Positions 1-8,686 of a stretch of DNA of 36,676 nt are shown piece after piece. The stretch spans positions 1 through 36,676 of the forward strand of contig NZ_JAMTDV010000030.1 of assembly GCF_023806565.1 (NCBI RefSeq). The letters run 5' to 3'. Positions within the stretch are counted from its first letter, which is position 1, and the number at the start of each line of letters is the position of its first letter. The translations under genes were made by a program, and so were the position numbers. The notes beneath the pieces were generated by a model. It worked only from the letters and a program-made list of their open reading frames with translations. It searched no databases and was not told the DNA's origin. The stretch is from Accumulibacter sp. Lineage in GTDB: Bacteria > Pseudomonadota > Gammaproteobacteria > Burkholderiales > Rhodocyclaceae.

Positions 1-1387
<1,387 letters not shown>

Positions 1388-1530
1388 TTATACGCATAGC
1401 CGCTGCGGCCTGCTTCGGCAGCGGAAGGAGCACTTCGGGCAGCACTGGGCAGTTGCCGGGCAAAAGACGAAAGCACCACGCCACGCCTTCCGCTACGCGG
1501 CAGGGTTCGCGCATACCAACGCCCGCCTGG

Positions 1531-2601
1531 TTACTTCCTGCCCGTCGCGCTCCCGCCATCTGTCGATACTGCGACAAGGTAATGGCTGCCACGAAAGAGA
1601 AACCTCTTCTCGACCAAATGCCACATTGCCACTGCACATATCATGGTCAACCCGATCGTCGTGCCAAGGAGCCACCAGGGACTCTCGTCGAACCATCGGG
1701 ACCCCAGGAGTAGCTGAATGATCGGCACGTGAAGGATGTATACGCCGTACGAAAAGTCACCGTATTTGCCAAAATTTCCGCAGTACAGGAACAGGCCGAA
1801 GAAAGCAACCATTGTTGCCAGAGCAAACGGCTCGAGGAAAGGCAGCGGGTGAACTGTGTTGACCACGAGGGCCACCACTGCGGCCACCACACAGCTAGTG
1901 CTTCTGCGCTCGAACCATGGCAAGAAATAATAGAAAAAAGCGCCTGCCATGAAATAGGAAAGCTGTCCCGGAAGTTGTCGAGCGAGCTGCACGTAGTACT
2001 CGGCTCCCGTACGCTCGGCAAAGGCGGTCATCAGCATTGCATAGGCTATCGACGCGCAGTAAGTGACGAGGATCACGGAGAGAGGAGATAAGCGTCGAAT
2101 CAGGTACGCAAAAAGGGGCACCGAGAGATAGAACATCACCTCGATCTTCAGAGTCCACAAGGCACCGTTTACTTCGGGGATGTGGTGCGTCGCAAATACG
2201 CCGGGCAGCGTCGGCTGCAGAAAGTTGAGGAACAACAGGTTGGCGACGACGTACTTCACCCACGCGAAAGAAAAATACTCCGCGATTCTTGCCGAGCTTA
2301 CCGTTACCAGGCCCAGTGCGCAGAGCATGACGACAGTGACGTAGGCTGGATAAATCCGGCGGATTCGCTTGCCCGCGTACGTCCAAAGCGAAGACGAACG
2401 TTCGTAACTCATGAAGATTAGGAAGCCGCTGACAACGAAGAAGGCCTTGACGGCAGCTGCCGCCGACAGTATCCGTGTCACGAAATCCAGTTGACCGAAC
2501 CCGGAAAGCGTCTGCACATGGACTAGACATACGGTTCCTGCAAACAACAGGCGCAGGAGGTCAAAGTTGTTGGCCTGGAGGCGAGGGCTTTCACGTTGCA
2601 C
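1531..2601 (-). CDS. Acyltransferase 3 family membrane protein (OafA/YrhL-like)
   Basis: Integral membrane O-acyltransferase of the acyltransferase 3 family, which typically acetylates or acylates surface polysaccharide or lipid-linked sugars. The 356-residue protein opens with the typical NNFDLLRLLFAG segment, and the catalytic-type histidine lies in CLVHVQ near residue 28. The conserved FFVVSGFLIFMSY and RIRRIYPAY motifs follow, then ALWTLKIEVMFYL and about ten hydrophobic segments. The start is GTG at 2601; it sits just before the family's usual N-terminus, and no nearer ATG preserves it. The gene is visibly AT-richer than leuS and the genes to its right and has no partner polysaccharide genes beside it, so it may have been acquired by transfer. 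Its substrate cannot be read from the sequence. Confidence 0.9.
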   Translation of the reverse strand: MQRESPRLQANNFDLLRLLFAGTVCLVHVQTLSGFGQLDFVTRILSAAAAVKAFFVVSGFLIFMSYERSSSLWTYAGKRIRRIYPAYVTVVMLCALGLVTVSSARIAEYFSFAWVKYVVANLLFLNFLQPTLPGVFATHHIPEVNGALWTLKIEVMFYLSVPLFAYLIRRLSPLSVILVTYCASIAYAMLMTAFAERTGAEYYVQLARQLPGQLSYFMAGAFFYYFLPWFERRSTSCVVAAVVALVVNTVHPLPFLEPFALATMVAFFGLFLYCGNFGKYGDFSYGVYILHVPIIQLLLGSRWFDESPWWLLGTTIGLTMICAVAMWHLVEKRFLFRGSHYLVAVSTDGGSATGRK

Positions 2602-2826
2602 GGAGGCAGGTTCCAGGTGACGACCAGAGCGGAAGGGGGACGTCGATACCGAGCATGATCCGCATCAAGGCCCGCAGGGCCTCTGCTTGTCCGATGCGGA
2701 AGAGAGATGTTACCAAAACACGGGCCGTAAGGTTCCGTGAAAGCGGTGATGCCCTCGCGCGAAGAGCGCGGAGCACACCAGCCACGATGTTAGAATCCGC
2801 AATCTCATTGTCGCAGGGGACGGTCA

Positions 2827-3753
2827 ATGCTGCGCCTACCCGCTTTTCTCGGCCTGCTCGCCGGCGGCTTGCTGGCACAGGCTGCGCTTGCCGCCGACGC
2901 GGTCGTCGACGACGTGCGTCTGCCCGCCTGGCTCGAACGACATGGCGTCCACCAGGCCCTGCAGCGAGGGCTCGTCCTGCAGAATCGCGACCGGGTGGTG
3001 ACCGGTCCCCAGGGCTCGGCCCAGATACTGCTTGGCGATGGCAGCATGGTGGGACTGGCGGCAGATACACAACTGGAGCTGAACGCGCTGGGCGTGCGCG
3101 AAGCGGAGGTGTTTACCGCAGCAATCGACGTCCCGCGTGGCGCCGTGCATTTCAGTACGCCGACAGTTGCCCGCGACAATCGCCAGCGCGCGGTCAATCT
3201 TCGCGTCGGCTCGATCACTGCCGGAATTCGGGGAACGGATGTCTGGGGCAAGAGCGATGCGGAAGCTGACCGCATCTGTCTCCTGGAAGGAATCATTGTC
3301 GTCCTGCACCCCTTGCAGGACGCCCGGCAGCTCAGTGAAACGTCAAGCTGCTACGTCGCCGCCCGGGGCGCCGCAGCGCCGATCATCGAAGCGGTCAGCA
3401 ACGCGCGCCTCGCGTGGTGGGTAGCGCAGACATCGCCGCCGACGGCCATGTCACGAGCGGTGTCCGCCGATCCGTCCGCATTGGCGCCGCGTGCCGTTCG
3501 TCAGGTGGTACGTGGCAGCCGGTGGTCGCTCGAACTCGCCGTGGTGGATAGCGAAGCCGCGGCCTTGTCCCTCTACGACCGGGCGCGCGCCGCCGGCTAC
3601 GCCGTCCGCATTCAGCCGCGCGCAGCAGCCGGCGCTGGCTACGATTACGCCGTTCTCCTCACGTACTTGTCGAGCCAGAGCGAGGCGGCGGCACTCGCTG
3701 CGCATCTGGCGCAGTCGCTGCAAGTCCCCCGGCCGCTCGTGCTTCGTCACTGA
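2827..3753 (+). CDS. Exported FecR-domain protein with C-terminal SPOR domain
   Basis: A 308-residue predicted periplasmic protein. Residues 1-22 form a signal peptide ending in AQAALAAD-type sequence. The next part is FecR-like: a region with LVLQNRDRVVTGPQGSAQI and LLGDGSMVGLAADTQLEL, then LRVGSITAGIRGTDVWG. About 75 C-terminal residues, beginning at RWSLELAVVDS and ending PLVLRH, have the alternating pattern of a SPOR peptidoglycan-binding domain. FecR domains are best known from anti-sigma signalling, but no sigma factor, transmembrane anti-sigma segment or TonB receptor is present here, so this looks like a stand-alone envelope protein. A TAGAAT hexamer at 2791-2796 could be its -10 box, with no good -35. 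It converges on the next minus-strand gene. The domain calls are firm; the function is unknown. Confidence 0.88.
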   Translation: MLRLPAFLGLLAGGLLAQAALAADAVVDDVRLPAWLERHGVHQALQRGLVLQNRDRVVTGPQGSAQILLGDGSMVGLAADTQLELNALGVREAEVFTAAIDVPRGAVHFSTPTVARDNRQRAVNLRVGSITAGIRGTDVWGKSDAEADRICLLEGIIVVLHPLQDARQLSETSSCYVAARGAAAPIIEAVSNARLAWWVAQTSPPTAMSRAVSADPSALAPRAVRQVVRGSRWSLELAVVDSEAAALSLYDRARAAGYAVRIQPRAAAGAGYDYAVLLTYLSSQSEAAALAAHLAQSLQVPRPLVLRH

Positions 3754-3787
3754 GCCCGTTGCCGAATGCGATGTGTGAGGTCGGCTT

Positions 3788-4138
3788 TCAGGCCGGATGG
3801 TGCGAGCCAGGAAAGAGGCCGACCCAAGCCGATTGCCAGAGTCTGACCACATTCTCGGCGGTGATCATGTTCAGTTTCGAGACCCGGTTCTGGTGGCGCC
3901 ACAGCCAGGAAACGCAATTCTTCGCCCCGGTTGTTGTCGGCCGCACCACCAGACGGTCGCCTTCCGCTTCCGCGAAGTCGATGAAACGCTCCAGCGCGAA
4001 GCGATAATAGTCGGAACTGTTGCAGCAGCCGGTAATCACCTGAGCTTCGCCGGCAGCGCGACGCCACAATTTGAGCGCGAGTTCTTCGCTAATGCCAGTC
4101 CTGTTGGCGATCCAAGGCAAAATCTTCGGTGCTTTCAT
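3788..4138 (-). CDS. Conserved-looking small protein of unknown function
   Basis: A 116-residue protein I do not recognise by family. The ATG at 4138 is chosen because an AGGAGT ribosome-binding site lies just upstream and a perfect TATAAT box sits about 90 bases before it. The frame stays open further upstream, but that extension would cross the promoter. The protein is soluble-looking, with MKAPKILPWIANRTGIS at the start, a double-cysteine GCCNSSDYYRF motif near the middle and a Trp-rich C-terminal part (SWLWRHQ, RLWQSAW). The Cys-Cys and Trp features could suit a nucleic-acid or protein contact, but this is a guess. It stands alone, convergent with the FecR-SPOR gene. Good start signals and non-random composition argue that it is real. 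Confidence 0.72.
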   Translation of the reverse strand: MKAPKILPWIANRTGISEELALKLWRRAAGEAQVITGCCNSSDYYRFALERFIDFAEAEGDRLVVRPTTTGAKNCVSWLWRHQNRVSKLNMITAENVVRLWQSAWVGLFPGSHHPA

Positions 4139-4226
4139 GCGAGTACTCCTGAAAAACTGGCGATGCCAAGCGCTGTAACCTACAGACCACAAGCTGGCGA
4201 GCCGGGGCTTGTTGCAGCGCAGCATC

Positions 4227-4232
4227 ATTATA
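4227..4232 (-). promoter_or_regulatory. -10 box of the gene at 3788-4138
   Basis: The minus strand reads TATAAT here, a perfect sigma-70 -10 hexamer in an AT-rich pocket, about 89 bases before the ATG at 4138. The -35 region at 17-base spacing is poor (CTAACT), so the promoter may be weak or activator-dependent. Confidence 0.5.
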
Positions 4233-4915
4233 AAGAATTCCGTCTGAAAAGTTAGGCTTTTCTCTCCAATTTGTCGTCAAGCCATCGGGCAAGCTCCGGT
4301 CATCGTCACTGCTCCACAGCGAGAGCACGTAGCCACGTACTTCGCACAATAAATCAATGGCCTTTGTATCTTTCCCGGACACTATCGGGTGACCCTTGAC
4401 TTATAAACAGCTTATTCCAGAGCGCCACCCGTTGCCGTGACGGAATCCGCAAGAGCACCATCTTCGGTCGCGGCAGAGCGGCGCAGCTGGTCGACCATCC
4501 TTGGGCAATGGACGAGACCGGACGACACCTGCGCCCGGATTTCGCAATTTGGGCGACAACCGCCTCGGCCAGCCAAGCCGGAACTTTGCTTTGCCGTTTC
4601 TGAACGCCGAGCAATCGTCCGACCCATCGCAGACGAAAAGGAGCATGGGCAGCACACTGGCGTGCGTGGTCACGCACCCTTTGTCGTGGAAATCCGGCGG
4701 CGGCTTTTGCTCAGCCGGGCCAGCCGAGTGCCTGACCAAGGCGACGCAGCCCGGCGGACTGCGTCACGCATGTCTACGAAACGGCCTGCCCGGCTGCTGG
4801 GCAACGAAAGCATGCTGACCCGGGCTGGCGCCAAGATCAGCGAAGTGCTGGCATTCGACCTGGCACCAATGGCACTCCCGTACTCTTGAAACGCATCCCT
4901 CGGATACGGCCACGA
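4233..4915. other. Gene-free stretch between two minus-strand genes
   Basis: I find no convincing gene in this stretch of nearly 700 bases. Several overlapping open frames exist on both strands, but they lack recognisable motifs, good start signals or a consistent codon pattern, and several are rich in arginine, as shadows in GC-rich DNA usually are. It may be decayed sequence. The left part (to about 4400) is AT-richer. Confidence 0.5.
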
Positions 4916-4942
4916 CCCGGGGCGCTCGGGCGCTGCCCCGGG
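4916..4942 (-). terminator. Hairpin after the DUF3467-like gene
   Basis: CCCGGGGC at 4916-4923 pairs perfectly with GCCCCGGG at 4935-4942 across an 11-base loop. It lies about 26 bases beyond the stop codon of the minus-strand gene at 4968-5402. No U-run follows, so it is either a weak terminator or a transcript-stabilising hairpin. Confidence 0.4.
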
Positions 4943-4967
4943 CGGTCGTCCGGCGGAAAGGGAGGGG

Positions 4968-5402
4968 TCAATGCATCGGCCCGGACGGGCCTTCTTCGGG
5001 CGCTGACGCTGCAGGCTGTGCGCGCTGCGCCTGTGCGGCGGCGCTGCGCAGCAACTGATTCAACTGGTTGGCCAGATTGGCCGTGGTTTCGAGGCTGAGC
5101 GCCAAGCGACACGCGAGATTGCCGGCGATCGACTCGGGGACGTTGACTCCCGGCTGACCGAGGCGAGCCAGAATAGCCATCGTCTGCGGCTCGACGAAGC
5201 CGAAGTCGATGAAAACCAGTCCCGAACCGCCTTGCACGGTCGTAATGTTGGAAAACACCGGTTGTTCGGAATGGTCCACGGATTGCAGCCGGATCGCCAC
5301 CGAAACGGTCTGCGCAGGCTGCACCTGCCTTTCCACTGCCGACTCGCGCGCGTCTACCGCCCCACTCGCGTCATCGCGTTGGTTCGTTTGTTCTTTCGTC
5401 AT
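4968..5402 (-). CDS. Small protein resembling DUF3467
   Basis: A 144-residue soluble protein with no signal peptide. The N-terminal 30 residues are polar and low in complexity. The core has the pattern of the uncharacterised DUF3467 family: PVFSNITTVQGGSGLVFIDFGFVEP, then a predicted helix ending in NQLLRSAAAQAQ. The tail is Ala/Pro/Glu-rich. The DUF3467 assignment is by eye and moderate. The gene starts at the ATG at 5402, only 39 bases after the stop of the PEP-CTERM gene on the same strand, so it is probably read from the same sigma-54 promoter. A perfect 10-base palindrome (GAACCGGTTC, 5432-5441) lies in the junction. No function can be assigned. Confidence 0.7.
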   Translation of the reverse strand: MTKEQTNQRDDASGAVDARESAVERQVQPAQTVSVAIRLQSVDHSEQPVFSNITTVQGGSGLVFIDFGFVEPQTMAILARLGQPGVNVPESIAGNLACRLALSLETTANLANQLNQLLRSAAAQAQRAQPAASAPEEGPSGPMH

Positions 5403-5441
5403 TGTCCTGTTTCTCGAAAAAGTCGGGGAGCGAACCGGTTC

Positions 5442-6110
5442 TCAGGCTTCCGATGCCTCCTGAGCCTTGCGGCGCGCCGCCACACCCAGCAGACCAAGCC
5501 CGGCAAGCAGGAGGGGCAAGCTTTCCGGCTCAGGAACCGCTGCCGCCTCGGCAATGCCGACGTTGAAACCATACCAATTCTCAAACACCGGATTGGTCCA
5601 GGAAATGCTGCTGTAGGTTCCCTTGAACTGGATCGTACCATTGGCTTCGCGCCCGGAAACCGTGTCACCGGCAACCGTAATGCCGACCCCGCCGTACTCG
5701 GCGCTGGGCCCGCCGCTGATGAAGACTGGCGAGAGTCCCGCGAAAACAAACTTGGCATCGATGCCACCCTGGCCCAGGCTCCAGATCGCCATCACGGGGT
5801 CGACCACCGGAACCGAAAACGAGACCGTGTTCAGGTGATCCGTACCGCCAGTGAGCTGCATGATGCCGTTGGCTGCAACCGGGCCGTTATCGATGATGCT
5901 GCCGTCGGCAAAGGTTGCTGATGGCGTCCAGCTCGGGTACGGCGATGCAACACCGAAGGCCGGCCCGGCAAAGGTCACCGCGATCGTTCCGCTCGGTGCG
6001 GCAAGGGAACCGGCGATCGTCGAAGACCAGGTATTCCAGTAGATTGGGGCAGCTTGCGCGCCGGCACTGCAGGCGAGTAAGGCAGCGATGGCAAGGGGCT
6101 TGAGTTTCAT
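5442..6110 (-). CDS. PEP-CTERM sorting-domain exported protein
   Basis: A 222-residue exported protein handled by the PEP-CTERM/exosortase system, which in EPS-forming proteobacteria cuts and anchors or releases proteins tied to exopolysaccharide and floc formation. Residues 1-20 (MKLKPLAIAALLACSAGAQA) are a signal peptide. The middle is a Gly/Ser/Thr-rich beta-type domain without a known enzyme motif. The tail has VPEPES, a hydrophobic LLLAGLGLLG stretch and the basic ARRKAQ end, the full tripartite sorting signal. The ATG at 6110 is preferred over more upstream starts because GGAGTG precedes it and the signal peptide begins exactly there. A sigma-54 promoter lies about 60 bases upstream. 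No exosortase gene is in the window, so it must be encoded elsewhere. Confidence 0.93.
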   Translation of the reverse strand: MKLKPLAIAALLACSAGAQAAPIYWNTWSSTIAGSLAAPSGTIAVTFAGPAFGVASPYPSWTPSATFADGSIIDNGPVAANGIMQLTGGTDHLNTVSFSVPVVDPVMAIWSLGQGGIDAKFVFAGLSPVFISGGPSAEYGGVGITVAGDTVSGREANGTIQFKGTYSSISWTNPVFENWYGFNVGIAEAAAVPEPESLPLLLAGLGLLGVAARRKAQEASEA

Positions 6111-6172
6111 GATCACTCCATTTCGGGATCGGATATCGAGGTCGGCAGCGAAGCGCGCTGTAAGCGCTACTA

Positions 6173-6189
6173 AGCAGCATCCGTGCCAA
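6173..6189 (-). promoter_or_regulatory. Sigma-54 (-24/-12) promoter of the PEP-CTERM gene
   Basis: The minus strand reads TTGGCACGGATGCTGCT. Against the sigma-54 consensus TTGGCACG-N4-TTGCW it differs at one base (C for the first T of the -12 element), with GG and GC at the required spacing. Transcription would begin near 6162, giving a leader of about 50 bases before the ATG at 6110. Sigma-54 control, with the PrsK/PrsR two-component pair, is known for PEP-CTERM genes in floc-forming Zoogloea, which makes this site plausible. Confidence 0.8.
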
Positions 6190-6460
6190 GCCGGCGGCGA
6201 TAGCATAAAAAACTTTTATAACAAATACTTGTAGCCTGCACAATGCCCCCGCCCGGCTTCCCGAAGCGCACTAATGTAAATTTTTGCGACACGCCGTTCG
6301 GGCTTCCGATCGATTGCAAGGCGCTGCGGCACGACCTGTATGCTGCCCTGGCATAGACCGTGACGAGAACCTGTGCAGCCGACCATATGAATTTTTACAC
6401 CATTTTTACCTCCCGTTTACGAAACTGGCGGCGTTTCTTCATCGACGGGGATTGTCGGTC
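6190..6460. other. Divergent intergenic region between the PEP-CTERM and kinase genes
   Basis: No gene is seen. An AT-rich pocket (about 6205-6235) and a TGT-N11-ACA element at 6275-6291 lie upstream of the sigma-54 promoter, the latter about 100 bases away, where an enhancer-binding activator would be expected to sit. The region must also hold the promoter of the kdpD-like operon, for which I see no clear -35/-10 pair. Confidence 0.45.
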
Positions 6461-7981
6461 ATGGACGTCATCCTGCCTGCGCGCCGGCGCGGCGCCCGCT
6501 ATCTGCTTGCGACACTGCTGTGCATCGTGACGACATTGGCCACGGCTCCGCTGCGCGAACTGCTCGATCTCGCCAACATCGTGATGCTGTTTCTGCTGAC
6601 GGTATTCGTCAGCGCCGCCTGGCTTGGCCGTGGTCCGGCGGTCATGGCGGCTTTCCTCGGCGTCGCCCTGTTCGATTTCTTTTTTGTTCCGCCACACCTG
6701 TCGTTCGCGGTGGCCGATGCACAATATCTCGTGACCTTCGCCGTGATGCTTGCCGTCGGGCTGATCACCTCGCATCTGACCGCCCTGCTCTCCGAGCGAA
6801 CCGAAGAGGCACGGGCGCGCGAGCACGAAACGCACGCGCTCTACGACCTCGCCAGGGAACTCGGCAGCGCCCTGGCCGTACCCCAGGTTACCGAGATCGC
6901 GCGGCGCTTCCTGGACCGGCTGACGCTCGACATGACATTGCTGGTGGCCGACACTTCCGGCAAGACGGTATCGTTTCAGGAATATGGCGGCCGCCACCTG
7001 AATGAACTCGGACGGAACTTCGCGCGCTCGGCATACGATCGCGCGACCATCGTCGAGGCCGACTCGCTGGCCGGAATGGGAATGGCCATCGCCTTTTTGC
7101 CCCTGGTTGGCCCGACCCAGGTCCTCGGCGTGCTGGCGCTCGCGCCCCGCAGCGACGACGTCGAGCAATTGCGGTCGCAGCGGTCCTTGCTCGAGGCCGT
7201 GGCATCGTTGCTGGCGATCACCATCGAACGCGTGCGCTACGCCGACAGCGCCCAGCACAGCGAGTTGCAGGTGGCCGCGGAACGGCTGCGCACGTCGATC
7301 CTCTCGTCACTGTCACACGACCTGCGCACCCCGCTGACCAGCCTGGTCGGACTCGCCGATACGCTCGCGCAGAGACAGCCACCACTGCCCGAAAGCGCCT
7401 GCGAAACAGCCGGCATCATTCGTGATCAGGCGCGGGCAATGCACCATCTGCTGTCGAATCTGCTCGAAATGGCGCGCCTGCAGGCCGGCAACATGCCGCT
7501 CAACAAGGAATGGCAAGCGTTCGAGGAAGTCGTTGGCTCGAGCACCCGCCTGCTTGCCGGCGTTCTCGCCGGACGAAGGGTGGAAATCGAACTGCCGCCC
7601 GATCTGCCGCTGGTCTTTTTCGACGCGGTGCTGCTCGAGCGCGTCCTGTGCAACCTGCTGGAAAACGCAGTCAAGTATTCGCGGGACGGCGCCCGCATTC
7701 GCCTGGTCGGGGAAATTCGCGAAGCATCGCTCGAAATCGCCGTCGACAATGACGGTGCCGGCTTCCCGGCCGATCGAACCGAGCAACTGTTCGATCTTTT
7801 TGCCAGGGGCGAACAGGAACCAGCGGTGGCCGGAACCGGCCTGGGCCTGGCGATCTGCAAGGCGATCGTCGTCGCGCATGGCGGCACGATTGTCGCCGAG
7901 AACCGGCCGGGCGGAGCCTGCGTGCGCTTCACGCTGCCTCTCGGAACGCCGCCGGCGATGGAAGACGAGGAATCACCATGA
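6461..7981 (+). CDS. kdpD: KdpD-type sensor histidine kinase lacking the KdpD N-terminal domain
   Basis: Membrane histidine kinase of 506 residues, matching only the C-terminal half of KdpD (usually near 900). Four hydrophobic segments at about 12-105 form the DUF4118 membrane unit, including FDFFFVPPHLSFAV. A GAF-like region spans about 125-260. The HisKA box is SSLSHDLRTPLTSL with the phosphorylated His at 286. The ATPase domain shows LLENAVKYS, VDNDGAGFP and GTGLGLAICKAIV. The UspA/KdpD N-terminal sensor with its Walker motif is absent, and the sequence upstream shows no remnant of it. The ATG at 6461 is chosen because GGGGATT precedes it and the membrane unit starts soon after. Its stop overlaps the regulator start by four bases. 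Two kup genes follow, so a role in potassium or osmotic control is likely but inferred. Confidence 0.9.
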   Translation: MDVILPARRRGARYLLATLLCIVTTLATAPLRELLDLANIVMLFLLTVFVSAAWLGRGPAVMAAFLGVALFDFFFVPPHLSFAVADAQYLVTFAVMLAVGLITSHLTALLSERTEEARAREHETHALYDLARELGSALAVPQVTEIARRFLDRLTLDMTLLVADTSGKTVSFQEYGGRHLNELGRNFARSAYDRATIVEADSLAGMGMAIAFLPLVGPTQVLGVLALAPRSDDVEQLRSQRSLLEAVASLLAITIERVRYADSAQHSELQVAAERLRTSILSSLSHDLRTPLTSLVGLADTLAQRQPPLPESACETAGIIRDQARAMHHLLSNLLEMARLQAGNMPLNKEWQAFEEVVGSSTRLLAGVLAGRRVEIELPPDLPLVFFDAVLLERVLCNLLENAVKYSRDGARIRLVGEIREASLEIAVDNDGAGFPADRTEQLFDLFARGEQEPAVAGTGLGLAICKAIVVAHGGTIVAENRPGGACVRFTLPLGTPPAMEDEESP

Positions 7982-8667
7982 GCGAGACGCAGACCCATGT
8001 GATCGTCGTCGAAGACGAACCGCAAATCCGCCGCTTCATCTGCGATGCACTGCAGCGGGATGGCTGTGCTTCCTTCCCGGCGGGAACCGCCCGTCAAGGG
8101 CTGGACGAAGCCGCCACAGGCAAGGCCGCCCTGGTGATCCTCGATCTCGGCCTTCCCGACATGGACGGCCTGGATTTCATCCACAACCTGCGCACCTGGT
8201 CGGCGGTTCCCATTCTGATCCTCTCCGCACGCTCGGCGGAGCGCGAGAAGATCGCCGCCCTCGACGCCGGCGCCGACGACTATCTCTGCAAGCCCTTCGG
8301 CATTGGCGAGCTGCTGGCGCGAGTGCGGGCACTGATCCGGCGGCACTGGCAAAGCGGCGAAAACCATCCGCAACACCGCTTCGGCGACGTCGAGGTGGAT
8401 CTCCTCCGCCACATCGTCAGCAGGAATGGAGAAGAGATCCATCTGACGCAGATAGAGTATCGCCTGCTCGCCGTGCTGCTCGCCAATAGCGGCAAGGTGC
8501 TCACCCATCGCCATCTGATGCACGAAGTCTGGGGCCCGGGCCGCAGCGAACAGGCGCACTACCTGCGGATCTACGTCGGCCGCCTGCGCCAGAAGCTGGA
8601 GATCGACCCGGCACAACCGCAACACATTCTGACCGAGACCGGCGTCGGCTATCGTTTTCAATCCTGA
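7978..8667 (+). CDS. kdpE: KdpE-like OmpR-family response regulator
   Basis: A 229-residue DNA-binding response regulator paired with the kinase upstream (ATGA overlap, so translationally coupled). The receiver domain shows acidic VEDE at 11-14, the phosphoacceptor Asp56 in VILDLGLPDMDGLDF and Lys105 in YLCKPFG. The C-terminal winged helix (about 130-229) ends in the typical YLRIYVGRLRQKLE and TETGVGYRFQS motifs of KdpE/OmpR proteins. In classical systems KdpE activates kdpFABC, the high-affinity potassium pump. Those genes are missing here and kup begins 20 bases downstream, so the probable local target is the kup genes. That target is inference; the family call is firm. Confidence 0.93.
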   Translation: MSETQTHVIVVEDEPQIRRFICDALQRDGCASFPAGTARQGLDEAATGKAALVILDLGLPDMDGLDFIHNLRTWSAVPILILSARSAEREKIAALDAGADDYLCKPFGIGELLARVRALIRRHWQSGENHPQHRFGDVEVDLLRHIVSRNGEEIHLTQIEYRLLAVLLANSGKVLTHRHLMHEVWGPGRSEQAHYLRIYVGRLRQKLEIDPAQPQHILTETGVGYRFQS

Positions 8668-8686
8668 CCACAGAAAGGCAAGCATC

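Noticed and set aside
4437-4889. Possible 150-residue plus-strand gene
   Set aside because: No ribosome-binding site, no motif, and overlapped by equally long frames on the other strand.
6284-6460. Upstream extension of the kdpD-like frame
   Set aside because: The extra 59 residues resemble no part of KdpD, and the ATG at 6461 has a ribosome-binding site.
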